In this document: in pieces, positions 47,079 to 59,875 of the stretch
Position numbering within the stretch: the first letter of the stretch is position 1
Layout of the letters: every line of letters begins with the position of its first letter
From: Trichopria drosophilae
Lineage: Eukaryota; Arthropoda; Insecta; Hymenoptera; Diapriidae
Reading direction: 5' to 3'
Assembly (NCBI GenBank): GCA_030407085.1
Contig: CM059585.1
Coordinates: forward strand, 11,649,001 to 11,713,000
Length of the DNA: 64,000 nt
Program-made: the position numbers and the translations under genes
Notes under the pieces: generated by a model
Database searches by the model: none
The model's input: the letters and a program-made list of their open reading frames with translations, nothing else
What the model was told of the DNA's origin: nothing

Positions 47079-47339
47079 CACAGAGAGAAAAAAAGTGTTA
47101 ATGGAACCACGAAAAAATAGTAAAATTGATTTTAACCTCTGTAAGTACTACAACTAACTATATGTACGGTTAGAGTTGATATTTGAGGTTATGTACGAAC
47201 GATTTAACAGTCGGAAAGTAGTAAATGGATCAATTTTATTGTACCGTTTACCATGGAAATAGTTAATGCAACAATTTTTTGGATTTATGCGTTTTACTAT
47301 TACAAAAAGGTTGCGATAACTATTTCCTTTCTCTCAGTG
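47079..47339. mobile_element. CACAGAGAGAAA MITE
   Basis: Ends CACAGAGAGAAAAAAAG and TTTCCTTTCTCTCAGTG, inverted. Immediately abuts the preceding palindrome. A related end pair (CACTGAGAGAAA) bounds 48728-49255. Non-coding; superfamily unassigned. Confidence 0.65.
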
Positions 47340-47344
47340 TACAA

Positions 47345-48175
47345 GTGTCTTGTTGCCAGCTGATGTCCAAAGTTTATACCGACTTTATGTTCAAATAATT
47401 AATAAAAATATGTAAAAATCAGAGGAGTGTCTATTTATAGGAAGGTGTACAGTTTTGTTGCTTAGTACACATAAATATCAAGTAACATAGAAGTTATATT
47501 TGACTTCATTTTTTGCCCTTTTTTTGTAAAGATGTTCAAAACCAGGTAAATTCGGATGTTAACAAAAATGCGTATAGATTATTACTTTTATTTCTAATTT
47601 GACCAATTTTGTCAATTAAATTTTATTTTCTTGGTCCGAATGAAGTTCTATAAATAATATAAAAGACCCAATCAACAAAATGCCAGCGATGAAGGAAACT
47701 TTTTTTGTAGAAAGGAGCGTGAAAGAAATCCTTTAATCAAATGATATCGATGATGGAGAACCATCTTTCAACAGCGATTAAAGCTCCGGCGATGAATAGG
47801 AAAATCCTTTCAATTTTAAAAGTAATAAAGGCTTCTGAAGAGAGCGTGATATTTAAAAAGAAAATTAGCTGACATGTGATAATTTTGAAATCATTTCCGA
47901 ATTAAATAAATGTATAATGTATTTCAAATTGTTTTTTTTTATAGTAACGAAAACGTTTTATTATTTTTTTAAGATTGATGAACAATTTTTCAAGGTTATT
48001 TTTAATTAAGTGGTACAAAAATTTAGTTGATATAAACAATACATTATTTTGAAATTTATTAATTGTTTGGATTTTTGTATCAAATAAGTTAACTCTTATT
48101 TCATTAACTGTCATTCTTAATGTAGATTTTTGTAAACCCAGTATTGCATCGATTAAAAAATTGATTTTAAAGTGT
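47345..48175. other. Miga intron, nothing recognised
   Basis: AT-rich, no credible ORF or element terminus. Confidence 0.45.
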
Positions 48176-48179
48176 TTTA

Positions 48180-48692
48180 CGAATCACATTTTCAACACCG
48201 GTTTGAACGTCGATAATTTGCATATAAACGCATTTGGAAAAATTTTATCTCCACGGTTTCTAACGTAAAATTTTACCCTCTTTCAGAATCTTTTAATAAA
48301 CTTTTGATAAAATGAACTGCAAAAAAGTTATAGACGTTTTTTTTTGTAAAAAACATGTTTTTTTACATTTTCTTTTTTATTAAAACACCTCCATATTTTA
48401 TTTCACCACGAAATGGCGTGACATGTTTCCTAACGCCATATGTGGTAAAAGTGATGTTTTAATAACAAAGAACATGTAAAAAACTATGTTTTTTTACAAA
48501 AAAAACTTATGTAACTTTTTGGCGGTTCATTTTATCAAAATTTTATTAAAAGATTTTGAAAGAGGATAAACTTTTATTTTAGAAACCAGGGAGATAACAT
48601 TTTTCCAAAGACGTTTATATACAAATTATCGAAGTTCAAATCGGTGTTCAAAAGTCAAATCGGAGGAATATGTCCCTCCCGTCCTTAAAGGG
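48180..48692. mobile_element. Palindromic element ending in GGGTTAA
   Basis: Arms from about 48180 and to about 48660 mirror each other (AAAATGAACTGCAAAAAAGT versus its near complement at 48515-48535; ACATGTTTTTT and complements). The right terminus CCTTAAAGGG is followed by TTAA (48693-48696); the left terminus is lost. piggyBac-like by end type. Confidence 0.65.
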
Positions 48693-48727
48693 TTAAATAT
48701 GCTAAATATGTTGTTACTTTCATTATA

Positions 48728-49255
48728 CACTGAGAGAAATGTTTGTTTACAATTAATGTAATAGCTCATAGTAAAGCCAACAGAATTTAGGTTTTGATCT
48801 TAAGGTAACGTTCTTTATTCCTGAAGTTAAAGTGATCTAAGATTCGGTTAAATTTGTTATGTTAATAGTTAACATAAGAATGTTAAATATTAATATTAGA
48901 ATCATTACATGACATTGTAAGTATATGTAGTACTTACAGTTTCGCCGAAACAGAGATAAACAAACAAACACACGCGAAGTCATTCGATTTCTACGAATTT
49001 TTCGACGCATTGTTGACATGCGCAGTTCAAACTACAATATTTAATGTAGGATTTATTAACAGTTAACGAACGCTCATTGAATGTTAAAATATACGAGTTA
49101 ATATACAATAACATTGCAGGAAAGTGCTGGTATTTTCATATCAAAGTTACATGTCGCTTTTGACTTTACATTACTGTTATAACTTTACAGTTAATGCAAG
49201 AGCCTTCAAATTAGCAATTTTTACATTAACTATTAGTAAATAATGTCTCTCAATG
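48728..49255. mobile_element. CACTGAGAGAAA element
   Basis: Ends CACTGAGAGAAATGTTTG and AATGTCTCTCAATG, inverted with mismatches, TA on both sides. Interior AT-rich with scattered GTTAAC words and no gene. Confidence 0.6.
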
Positions 49256-49337
49256 TACTTTTCTTCTTCATTATATTTTTCTATTAATTTACATAGTCTA
49301 TTTTTAAACGCTTGTAAATATTTAAAAAAAAAAAAAA

Positions 49338-49395
49338 CGCCCCGGCGGGACACGAACCAGGGACGCGTTTATTATGGTACACCTTGCGCTCATCG
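49338..49395 (-). repeat. tRNA-like SINE fragment, second family
   Basis: Minus strand: GCGTCCCTGGTTCGTGTCCC then GCCGGGGCG and a T run. The B box is clear; the 5' half (GAGCGCAAGGTGTACCATAA) is tRNA-like but the A box is weak. Different from the SINE copies at 12.7 and 19.1 kb. Confidence 0.5.
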
Positions 49396-49843
49396 AATGG
49401 AATAAAATTTATATATTCTTATACTTTTCGATTAAATTTATCATGAATTCCTTAATATTTGTTGATGTTTTATTTATCTTTAATAATATCTACTGATCTG
49501 TTATATATATTTATGTTTTATTTATGTATTTATACGTTTATTTTATATTATATTCATAAGGACGTTAATCCTTAAATTAATAGTAAATCGTCAAAGAAAG
49601 CAACATTTTATTATCTGATATTTTTCATTTCAGAAAAGTTTGGTGTATTAGAAAATATTTTTCCGTATCACAGACGTTATCCTTTGTTTTGTGATAAATT
49701 CACCACTATAACGATCAAGGAATATTATATTTCCATTTATTTTACTAAAATTCAACGACGGAGAATTGCAACTTTGCAACGTTTATCTTGTCACGAAACT
49801 TGTCACGTTTCTTAGTGTAAATGAACTATGAAATAATACATAC

Positions 49844-50012
49844 CCGATCAGCAAAAGCGATTAGATCACCTATGAGTTCTCGTCCAACGTCAGCAATCCA
49901 TTTTGCCGCTATTGGTAGACTCAGCAATCTGGAATATGCTTGACGAAGGCAGTGGACTTTAGCCATATATTCTACATCAGATCCGCACTTTACCAAGTCC
50001 GTGTGAATCCGC
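49844..50012 (-). CDS. Miga: Mitoguardin (Miga), internal exon
   Basis: 169 nt between AG (50014-50013) and GT (49843-49842). It completes an AGG codon from the previous exon and encodes RIHTDLVKCGSDVEYMAKVH, CLRQAYSRLLSLPIAAKWIA and DVGRELIGDLIAFADR. It matches the family block with AKVHC-x-RQAF followed by a VGR helix. Phase fits the 62624 donor upstream and the 42662 acceptor downstream. Confidence 0.93.
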
Positions 50013-50329
50013 CTACAAGGAAACCAAAGTCAGCTCAGGGTTATTAAATTCCTTAAACTTGAAATACAATTTCTATATACATAATATCCAAAATTTTTAT
50101 TATACACAAAGTTTTTTGTCAATAAAATTCTGCAAAATAATTTTTGCTTATGAAAAGCCATTTTTTTCTTTTACATTTAAAAAAATGTATAAACTTTGAT
50201 TCATCTTGAATAAAAAAAATAGTATTGATATCTACAGTAAGTTAGCGTCGAAAAATAGGTAAATCGTTGATGTTTTTAGCTCCTGCAGTATCATGAATCG
50301 ATAATTAGAGGCAATTGAGTTATGTTGAC

Positions 50330-50650
50330 ATATTGTTATATTTAATTAGTAGAATTTCAAAAATCTAACTCCAAATTCGAAATCAGCGACTCCGAAAACC
50401 TCCGAGTAATAAGAAACACAGAAATTCGATGAATTTTTTTAGCTCCGCGCTCACCATATCAGATCCTCCATTTTGAATTTCGAAAATCTAACTCCGAATT
50501 CGAAATCATGGGCGCCAAAAACCTCCGAGTAACAAGATTCAAGCGATTCTAACGACAATAAGGTAATTTGCAAGATATAGAAGTTGTCTTTAGGATTTTG
50601 TAATTGATATGACGCCATAATGGGTTCGCCATGTTGAAATTTTGAATTCC
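50330..50650 (-). repeat. ATGGCGG modules, minus orientation
   Basis: Two to three units read on the minus strand: CCTCCATTTTGAATTTCGAA, TCTAACTCCGAATTCGAAAT and AAACCTCCGAGTAA, each twice at roughly 125-bp spacing. Confidence 0.7.
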
Positions 50651-50659
50651 ATCATACAC

Positions 50660-52270
50660 ATTTCGAAAATACACAAATTTTATGCACTTTTGGTTGAGAG
50701 CATTTATATACGTACCCTTTTTCGAGACGATAAAGCGATCAAATGTGAATGAAAAATAAATTTTTTAAGTTTTTTTGAGATTAAAACCGCCATATTTATT
50801 TTTAGTCAGGGTATAATTTATTTTTTAGTTCATAATTGAAAAGAGAGAACAAGAACCTAAACAAGCGGTACCTCCAATACAAAATTGCATATTTTTAATT
50901 AATCATAACATGGATTGAAAGCAAAATTTAGGTTTTAGGCGTTAATGAGTAATAAAAAATTACAGGTAATCTTGGTATCTTACGCAGAGATTCGGTGAAA
51001 AAATGTTAGTGAAATTGACAGCCAAAAATAAGTATAGTACTGTAAATACTGTAACTTTTGTGTACTAAAATCAGGGTTACAAAGATAATTAATTAATAAC
51101 ACAATTTATCAATATTACGACTAATAACTGTTGTAAACATGTAAAATCAAATCTATTTGAAATTAATTAACATAAATATATTTTTTAGACCAATTAACTG
51201 ATATATTTTTTCCATATTTCATTTCAACATCATTTATTATTAATTAAAAAGTAGGCGAATAAAAATGAATGCAACTACGACACGTACATCAAGATAGATT
51301 GACCACTTTTGTTTTGTGGTGTTTCGAATTGTCATTCGAACGTTATTTCTATCAGAATTTCATCGAAATGTTCATTTCCGCAAGATAAACACAATGAATG
51401 CGAAAACAATTCAGAGTTCGAAGGGAAGAGTTGGTACTTCGAAACCGCAATATGCAATTTGTAGTCAATGGGCTGGGAAAAAGAAAAACATTTAGTCGCG
51501 CAAAGAGAAAACATTCCAAAAACATTTGCTACAAGTGTAATGACATGGCAAACATTTTCCCTGAATTACATTTTCCTGATGTAATTTTTCATATTCGTGA
51601 TGTTTTTTATGGCTAAATTTTTAGACGATATTTATTAGACATCGTACAATATTCTTGTTAAACGTACAAGAATTTTTTTGGGCATTCATTAGACAGTTTG
51701 TTAGACAATACTTATACATTTATTATGTAAATATTATCTGGAATATTTTTCTTTTTTGAAATATTCTTGTATTTCAGAATGTATCTGAAAATTTGTACTG
51801 CAACTCGTATACACTTGTGATCCTAGAAATTTCGATTCACGAGATTATTTTTAATAAAATGTAAAGGAGAAAGACATAATATTTTTTAAAATGATTTTAT
51901 TACAAAATATTTTCCTGTATGTTAATATTATATTACTTTCATTTAGCGTTTTATCCGTAGTTTGTAAAAAACATTAATTCGCGGACATTAATTTTCATCT
52001 GGAAGAAGATCATTCATTAAGTATATAAACCGACGTCTGAAGCTGCATTTGGTAAGTTGCTCACAATATTATTTGGCACCGTAACAGTACTATTAATAGA
52101 AAAAAAACAACTAAATACTATTTTAAATGCAAAGACACGATGCCTTCCAGACAAATTTTTATTAATTCAATGTAACGTTTCATGGTGAAACTTTAATGTA
52201 TACACATCCATTCTAAAAAATTAAATCTAATATATATGGATTTTATTGGTTTATACCAGGATTGTAGTTA
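50660..52270. other. Miga intron, nothing recognised
   Basis: AT-rich. The short plus-strand frame at 51398-51616 contains KRKTFSRAKRKHSKNICYKC but no family is recognisable, and it is probably chance. Confidence 0.4.
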
Positions 52271-52272
52271 AT

Positions 52273-53033
52273 TTATCGTAACTGGACGTTTTGCCACTGA
52301 ACGTTTTGGCCCCTCCGTTTTGGCCCCACTGCTGTGTTTAAGAAGCTAAAGGGTTGTCCATAAATAAACCACGTAACGCTTTTTCTACTTTGGCCCCTAC
52401 CTCCCCACACAAAATATGCAGGCATCAATATGCCCCCCCCCCCCCTGGAATGTTACGAAACATTTGAAATGTATGTAAAGTTTAAAATATTTTAGTAAAG
52501 CAGATGGGACATTAAGTATTTACGGTGACCGGAAGTTATTTCCCAACGGGTACGAAAGTCCCGAATGTTTCTAAAACGTTTTTAGAACGTTCCAGAAACG
52601 TTCCTAAAACGTTAAATGTCTGCAACTTTTACGGAACGTTTTATAAACGTTTCATCCATGTTGCAGACATTTAACATTTTAGGAACGTTTCTGGAACATT
52701 CAAAAAACGTTTTAGCAACATTTGGGTCCTTCGTGCCCATTGGGTTCCCAGGATATAATTTGCCGGAAGTAATTTCCTCGTCAGAATTTTCCTGAGCAGT
52801 CACATTCTTTTAGGCATTATTAGGGGTAAGCAGAATTCTGACAGGTTAGGTTAGTTCCATGACGTTGCCATTTCTCCCCCACTTGGCGTCCTCCATTTTA
52901 CTATACGAATTTTGATTTAAAATGATTCTGACGACAAAAATCAAGGTCAAATAGGTCTGACGCCACAACGGCGGAACCAAAACATTCGGCGCCAAAATGG
53001 TTGAGCCAAAACATCCGGCGCCAAACATCCTGT
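52273..53033. mobile_element. Element with iterated GTTTTGGC ends
   Basis: Left side GGACGTTTTGCC, GAACGTTTTGGCCCC and CCGTTTTGGCCCCA. Right side, inverted, CCAAAACATTCGGCGCC, GCCAAAACATCCGGCGCC and GCCAAACATCC. These form iterated, imperfect terminal repeats about 0.75 kb apart. A C(14) run is at 52434-52445 and a second palindrome is nested inside. Confidence 0.6.
52541..52742. mobile_element. 200-bp AACGTT hairpin element
   Basis: Ends CCCAACGGGTACGAAAGTCC and GGTCCTTCGTGCCCATTGGG, inverted. Nearly the whole sequence folds back on itself, with repeated AACGTT(C/T) and CTGCAACTTT/TGTTGCAGA blocks. Confidence 0.75.
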
Positions 53034-53404
53034 ACCCTTTATTTATATAGTAATGTAGACCGTTAAGTTAAAAAATTAATAAGCCGTACTATATAGAAGT
53101 ATTTCGACAACGTCAGAAACAGTTAAATTTTAGTTGAATTTTGTAATTCTCTAAAAGTTATTAAATATCTTGACTACAGTCACCAACCAAATTAGTTGTA
53201 GGACCTCATCATTGTTAAAGTAATTTTTTAATAATGGCGCCACAGTTATTAGTTATTAATACTAATTATCTAAATACTAATATCTTTAACATTACATATA
53301 GAACTTAAATAAACATTGAAACATACAAAAACAACTTATATCACTGCGCTGCAAATTCCATTTTTTTTCTGCGAATTAAATGCCACCTAGTGTTTATAAA
53401 CGGA

Positions 53405-53830
53405 TTTTTCGTGATGAAAAAGTTGGCATTTGCAGAATTTTCTTATCACGTCACATTTCAGAGAAAAATAAGATTAAATGCATCAAAATGTGCGATTTTG
53501 GCACTATTTTCGTTGTCTTTGTAGCAAAAGAGAATTTACATTGGACAATCTCAGCATCATTTCCAAAGTATTTTTAGTGCTGAAAACGATGGCGTTGGCA
53601 GAATTTTCCTTTCACGTCGTATTTTCTAGAAAAGTGAGGTTAAGTGTGTCAAAATATGCGTTTTTACACTACTTCCCTCGTCTTTCTAGCAAAAAAGAAT
53701 TTACTTCTATCGCAACATTATTTCCGAAGTATTTTTTTGTACTGGAAATGATGGCGCTGTCAGAAATTGCCTATCGTGTTGCATTCTCGGTAAAAATAAA
53801 GTTATATATGTTACACGTGCGTTTTTTCAT
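53405..53830 (+). repeat. ~180-bp tandem repeat, 2.4 copies
   Basis: Units begin near 53405, 53585 and 53760. Each holds GATGGCGNTGNCAGAA-like, TTTCACGTCGTATTTTC, TCAAAATNTGCGTTTT, GTCTTTNTAGCAAAANAGAA and TTTCCNAAGTATTTTT blocks. ORFs here are repeat-derived. Confidence 0.7.
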
Positions 53831-53929
53831 ATTTCTTTTTCTTATTTCCATATTTCCACATATCTATATTTCAAGTTTGTTGTGGTAAAAGAGTATTGAC
53901 ACATTTAACCTTGTGTTTTTGGTCGCAAT

Positions 53930-54160
53930 TATTTAAAATTTCGTCCGTCAAATTGGTCCCGCCATTTTGAATTTAATAAAACTGACATAACGTTTGTAAT
54001 ATTCAACCCTGAAAATTTCAAAGTAAGTGCAGTTTAACTAATCTGCAGCGATTTTTAAAAATTCTTACACCATATTGGACACGTCATTTTGAGTTTCAAG
54101 AAGCTGACGTCGGATTCGTAATCAGCAACCTCGAAAACATTAACTAACAAAATTTTATCA
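53930..54160 (-). repeat. ATGGCGG modules, minus orientation
   Basis: CCCGCCATTTTGAATTT, CACGTCATTTTGAGTTTC and GATTCGTAATCAGCAACCTC read as two units on the minus strand. Confidence 0.65.
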
Positions 54161-54295
54161 ATTTTATTCCTCGTTTTCTACGTCGTTGTTAATTTTTTTC
54201 GTCTTTTAAACTATAACTTATAAATGGCCGTAGAATTTGTAATTTTTCATTTTTTGTGTCTGGCCACTTGCAAAAAGCATACAGAGTGTCATTAA

Positions 54296-55506
54296 CCCTT
54301 TGAAGCACACATTTTTCTATACGTGGAAAATGGTTGGAATTTATTACATGGGGGTTTTCGGGTTCGCTGATTACGAATATGACTTCACATTTTCAAAATT
54401 CAAAATGGCGGATCCAAGATGGCGGACCAAATTAGGAAAATGTTACTTGATCGAGATAAAACTGGGTACACGGGAGTTGTCGAAATCGCTGATTATGAAT
54501 ATGGTCTCAAATGTTTAATATCGAAAATGGCGGATCTAAGATGGCGGAGCCAAGACTGCGGAATAATAATAAAAAAAATTAGATCTAATCTAACCTAACC
54601 TAACCTAATATACTACCAGTGCGGACCAAATTGGGAAAAGGTTGCTTGATCGAGATGAAATTGGGAACTCGGGAGGGTTTTCGGGGTCGCTGACTACGAA
54701 TGTGGCGTCGGATTTCCAATATTCATAATGTCAGATCAATATTCATAATTTTAGAGTCTGAGTAAAGATTGGACCCCTGAAGCCTGTTCGAGGCTGCACA
54801 ATCGTTACGAGACCATAAAATTTTACGGCTAAGAATCAAAAACAAAAGGAGCATAAAAAAGAAAAGTATAAAAAAATATTCAGAAAGAAACAAAAAAAGG
54901 TATAAAAAAATATTTAAAAAAACAAAAAAGGTATACAAAAAAGTGGAGATACAAGCTTACTACACCATCGTCGTTAGCTCTGGGTTATGCCAAGGGTAAG
55001 CTATCAAAGTCGGCAATAATATTATCTAATATACACTTTTTCATCTAAATTACAGTATTTCTTAATCTCAAAAATCTTCAAAAATAGTTTTAGCAAATTT
55101 TGAGTTTCAAAATTCAAATTATATTATATATGCGTATTTCGGGGCCCCAAAAATCTAGGAAATTATTTTTAAAATTGTTGTACTGCCATATTGAATTTTG
55201 GAAATCTGACCCCATCTTTGTCATCAGTGACCATAAAACCCCCTTAGTAAAAATTACCATGAAAATCGAAACTGAAATAAGGTGGAAAACGTCTTTTTTT
55301 TTTAAATGCATTTTTTAGTGTTTGTTTATTTATAACACTTTTACAATAAATAAAATTTGTATATTAATAGTATAATATTGTTCACAAGTACCTTAGCTAC
55401 TAGAAAAACCAACAAATATTTTTAAATACCTCAAAATTTAATTTTTATAAATGATATTATCTGTCAGAAAAGGTGGTCCCTGAGAGGACCATCGTTCTTC
55501 AAAGGG
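54296..55506. mobile_element. TTAACCC element carrying ATGGCGG modules
   Basis: Ends CCCTTTGAAGCACAC and ATCGTTCTTCAAAGGG, both flanked by TTAA (54292-54295, 55507-55510). The left 430 bp hold three plus-oriented ATGGCGG units. The right part holds an inverted unit (GCCATATTGAATTTTGG, 55183). A (CCTAA)3-4 tract lies at 54588-54607. piggyBac-like and non-autonomous. Confidence 0.78.
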
Positions 55507-55510
55507 TTAA

Positions 55511-56680
55511 CTTAAAATCCTACTTGTATCGTCCGAAATGTGTATAACGAAAATATATGGTGCCAAAAATGCAAATTTTTACACAATTTTGACACATTTT
55601 GGAAAATTTTTAGCACAAAAAATCCCTTCGGAAACACAAGGTGACATGTAGGGCAGTGTAATAGCTATATTAACAACATGATAAAGTATTGTTGTGGCCC
55701 CTTTGACAATGGCAACCCCGCAACACGCGAAAATGGCGGTTTGCGCAACAATTATGCAGGGGTGCAAATCCACTTGAAGCGCGTTCTACCGGATTGATAA
55801 GAAAATCCCCGAGGACGAATCTGGTTGTAAATAAATGGTAGTCCATGAATTGGTACATGGTCAATAATAGTCGTCTTTATTAGCAATACAAAATATAAAC
55901 ACAAAATGATACGAACAAACAATGATAATTAACACAGTAATGCTAAAAGGCGCCACAGAGTTGTTTTACAGAATGACCTTATTTGTTTATTATTCTGCAA
56001 GAATTTAGGTCAAGTTTCCCGAATACTTTAGTCCATTATCTTATTTTGAACACAAAATATACAAACTTTTCATTTTGTACTTTCTACCTATTTTTCCTCT
56101 ATTATACAAACATCAAGCTGTAAGATCGTGGACGCCGCATTGTTCTATGTCGTTTTGGTTCGTGATTTGGAGACAACCAATCTTTGTTTTTTTTTTCATT
56201 TTACCTTCAAAAAATCCCTCTTTATCTTAGGCGCTCAAACAAGGAGGCCAAGTATCATAGTTTCGTCACAGACTCTTCGACGCACTGGTTGTAATGTTTA
56301 CCAAAACAAAGCCAGCAATAATGTGCCGTGAAAACTGTTGTAACTTTAATTAATGTATTTTTAGTTTCAATAAACAATTGTTTTTATTTCCTTTAAAAGA
56401 ATGCAACTATTATTTCAGATTCTTACCGAAACCCCAAGCGTAATTAAAAAAATATTGTTTCTACACTCTAGAATTATAGATGCTATGAAAAATGCATATT
56501 TTTATATTCCTGTTCTTTAAGTAATAAAGTTAGGTTAGGTCTTATCACTTACTCAATAACGGAAATTTCACTCCAAGGAATTTGGAGATTAACCTCAAAA
56601 TCTATTTATATTACACGTAGAAACAGTTATAAACAATTATTTAATTAAATATCCAAAATGTCGCTTCTACAGACCTTTTT
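55511..56680. other. Miga intron, nothing recognised
   Basis: No element ends or genes identified. Locally GC-richer around 55690-55830, but ORFs there show no known domain. Confidence 0.4.
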
Positions 56681-56684
56681 TTTA

Positions 56685-56850
56685 AATTTCAAGATGGCGA
56701 CCGACAACTTGGCTTCAAAGCTCCGAAAATCGTCAAAATTATTAAAACTAAAATCGCTTGAAACGTGTTACTCGGGATATTTCTCATTTTCGAATTCCAT
56801 TTCAATTTTCCAAAATTCAAAATGGCGGATGTAGTATGACTTGTCAAAAC
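56685..56850 (+). repeat. ATGGCGG module pair
   Basis: TTTCAAGATGGCGACCGA and TTCAAAATGGCGGATGTAG, about 120 bp apart, in the plus orientation. Confidence 0.6.
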
Positions 56851-59800
56851 CCCAAATTTCACTGGATTAAAGTTAGTATTTGCGGGTTTTTGAGACCGAT
56901 GGGCGCGATTTCATCAATAGATTATTAAGATAACGAATTTCTAATAATTTTATGATATATAAATCATAACTTTGTGGACAAATTAAAAGTTCAAATAAAA
57001 ATATTCAACGGGAAAAACCTGTCTTTCTTTGAGATTTGATTTATTCAACGCAATTAATAATTATCTACAAATCACCACTTTTACTTGTTTTTCCACTTTC
57101 ATTGCTTCTATTTAATTCATTTCCACCATTCCTTTTATAGATTCTATTTTTTACAAATATTTACAGTATTTTTCTTCTTGGATATACGGGATTATTATTT
57201 TATTTAAACCTTTTTGACTGTATTTGACCCATATTTAACTGAATGTAGCTGTTATTAGAAACTATTTCTACTGTGTTATTTTTCTTTACTCCATATATCA
57301 TAGACAGCGATCTTGCGTTTATTTATTTTATTACTATACCATTTAATTTCCGGTAATTATAAAAGTAATACACTACAATTCTCACGAATTGCAATAATAA
57401 AATCTAGTTAGAAAATCGTTTAATTACCCGTTCTATACTAAATTCCACATAATGAAGAGTATTTCATATAAATTACGAGTAATTAAATATTTTATTTTTT
57501 TATAAATCCTTCAAAGAAACATTTGTGAAAAATATAAATAAACTTTTGTGTGTATTTTAATTTTGATAACTTTTTTTCAATTCTTCTGATTCTTCAGTGA
57601 TCTAACCTAACCTAACCTAATTTATTTTAAAAAAATATAACTTTTCGTTCTTTTTTCGTATAGAAGGAATAATTTTAAGTTCAAAATATTTTAAAATGGC
57701 ATAGGGAAGTCCACAGTTTCACTGATGAAGCAATTTTATGTGACCAACATGAAAATGATACAAGATTTAATTTAGGAGACCTGACGATGAGTTTTTTTAT
57801 TGCAAAATGTTTTTTCAACATTATTCGGTCTCTAAGAGACATTTCGAAAAAAAGTAGTAAAAGTTATAAATAACTGTCATTTTATTAACATTTTTTAATC
57901 TAAAAACAAGGCCCGTTTAGTTACTTCCACATTTCTTCTTGCATTTCGTGTTTTGATCAGCTGTTTCAGTCACTATGAGGAATTACAATGCTAATAAGTA
58001 TTTAACAATTTAGTAAATCGTTTCTTTAAACTGTTATATAACATTGTTCTCAAGATTGCTTCGTAAGAGACTAAATCTCTTTATTTAACGTTCCACTCCG
58101 ATGTTGTTACGCAACTTGATTATAATCTACATTGATCTTAATGCGGCTTCGATTTGCCGATTTGGAACACTCGGAATGCACTGTCAACGACATTACTAAT
58201 TCCAGGACGTTAACCTCTTTTATACAATTACAGAGGGAGAAAACTATTTTTAGAATAACAACTATGTTTTGAATGTGCCAATTTAATAACAAAGTGATTC
58301 ATTTTATATTTCTTCATGAAGCAGAATATTAATTGCATTTTATTTTGGCTAACGTCACTTGTATATAAATTCTTTCCTTATTTCTACGAAATAAATGTAA
58401 AGTGCAATATTTATTTTAGTGTAAAACTGCTGAATTGTCGCTCTATGGAATTTACAATTACATTCGTTAGAAATCTTAATTACAACAACAACAAGAATTT
58501 CAGTTGAGAATTAGTTAAGTTTAGATTAAGAAGTTCAGTGACCATTAAAAAAAACGTTCTGACTATCTTTAAAAAAAATAACAATTGTAAAAATATATAA
58601 CAAAAAGAGAATTTTTATGTCGATTTAAAAATACTATTGATTTCTGAATATTCTGACGATTAAAAAAAACTCAAAAGGCAACTTTTAATAATAAAAATGT
58701 GTATTCACTTTTACTTCAAACTGTATTGTTTCTTATACGTTAAATTTTCAAAATGTTTTATTTTGCAACTTTTTCCCTTTCTTGTTTAACGGTGCCAAAA
58801 AGTTTATCAAAACTTTCCTCGACTTTGAGAATTCTTTTATAAATACTACAATGAAGACGTTTAAATTCGGTTTCTTAAAAAGACGCAACATGTTTTTTTG
58901 TTCTACAATTATGTTTTTTTGAACAATTTTAATTTTACACAGAGTCAAAATATGTAACAAAAAGGACAAATGTTCGTGAATACATAGTTTCGCGAATTGC
59001 AATGATCTTTTTTTGCACATAATACAAAATACTAAAATTTAATTACCAATACAAATTTAGCAATAAAAATGTGTTTATTGGTCAATTCAATTCAAAATGT
59101 AAAAATATACGAAGCTGAAATTAAGCTGAAACTAAAGCAAAATGTCGTTTAAATTTATAAATCACATAAAAAATTGAAATAACAAAGTGAATATTTCTGA
59201 TTAACTTGTAAACCTTTGGGTAGCAGAAATCACTTATTTTAACTTTCGATAGCTTTTTAAATTTTTAGCATTAGGTCAATAAAATTTACCAGAAAACATA
59301 TAAGAGTAAATTCTCGAAGCATTTTAAGTTTCATTTAAAACGAAAATTAAAAAATTGAAAGCAAAGACACGCATACTAAAGTTGGTTTTTGACTTTTATA
59401 CGCATAAGAAAGCATCAAAAAATTGTGTTCTCCGTTTTTGAAACGACGTGTTTTTTACAACTGCAGAGTTACCAAAAAGTACTGTTATGGCAAAATACTT
59501 CGGCGGGATTACATTTTTGGAAAAAATGTCATACACAATTTTAGGATACCTGAAAATAACCTGAAGACTTTTTCAAGGTCAACGCCTTCTTTTTCAAATG
59601 GCACGCCATTATTTTTTATGGCGAATTTATAAAGAGAGTAAAATTTTACCGCCAAATATAACCTTGAGCATGACCTTTAGATCAGTGTCAAGGTCATGGA
59701 TAAGATTCCAAGTTTCAAAAGTTCCGTTATAGCAAAACATATGGACACAATTGAATTTTTGTAGGAAAATATTAAATAGAAAAGCTTTTTTCATCATTTA

Positions 59801-59870
59801 GTGATTTTTTAATCTAAAGAAATGTTTCCCATTCTGTCTACATGAGTTTTGTCTTGTTTTTTGCTATTTT
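56851..59870. other. AT-rich Miga intron
   Basis: Three kilobases with no supported gene or element terminus. TCTAACCTAACCTAACCTAA at 57600-57619 is an interstitial insect-telomere-like tract. Confidence 0.45.
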
Positions 59871-59875
59871 AATGT

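Noticed and set aside
58748..59020. 90-codon minus-strand ORF (MCKKRSLQFAKLC start)
   Set aside because: Low-complexity, lysine/isoleucine-rich, no family similarity; expected by chance in 3 kb of AT-rich sequence.
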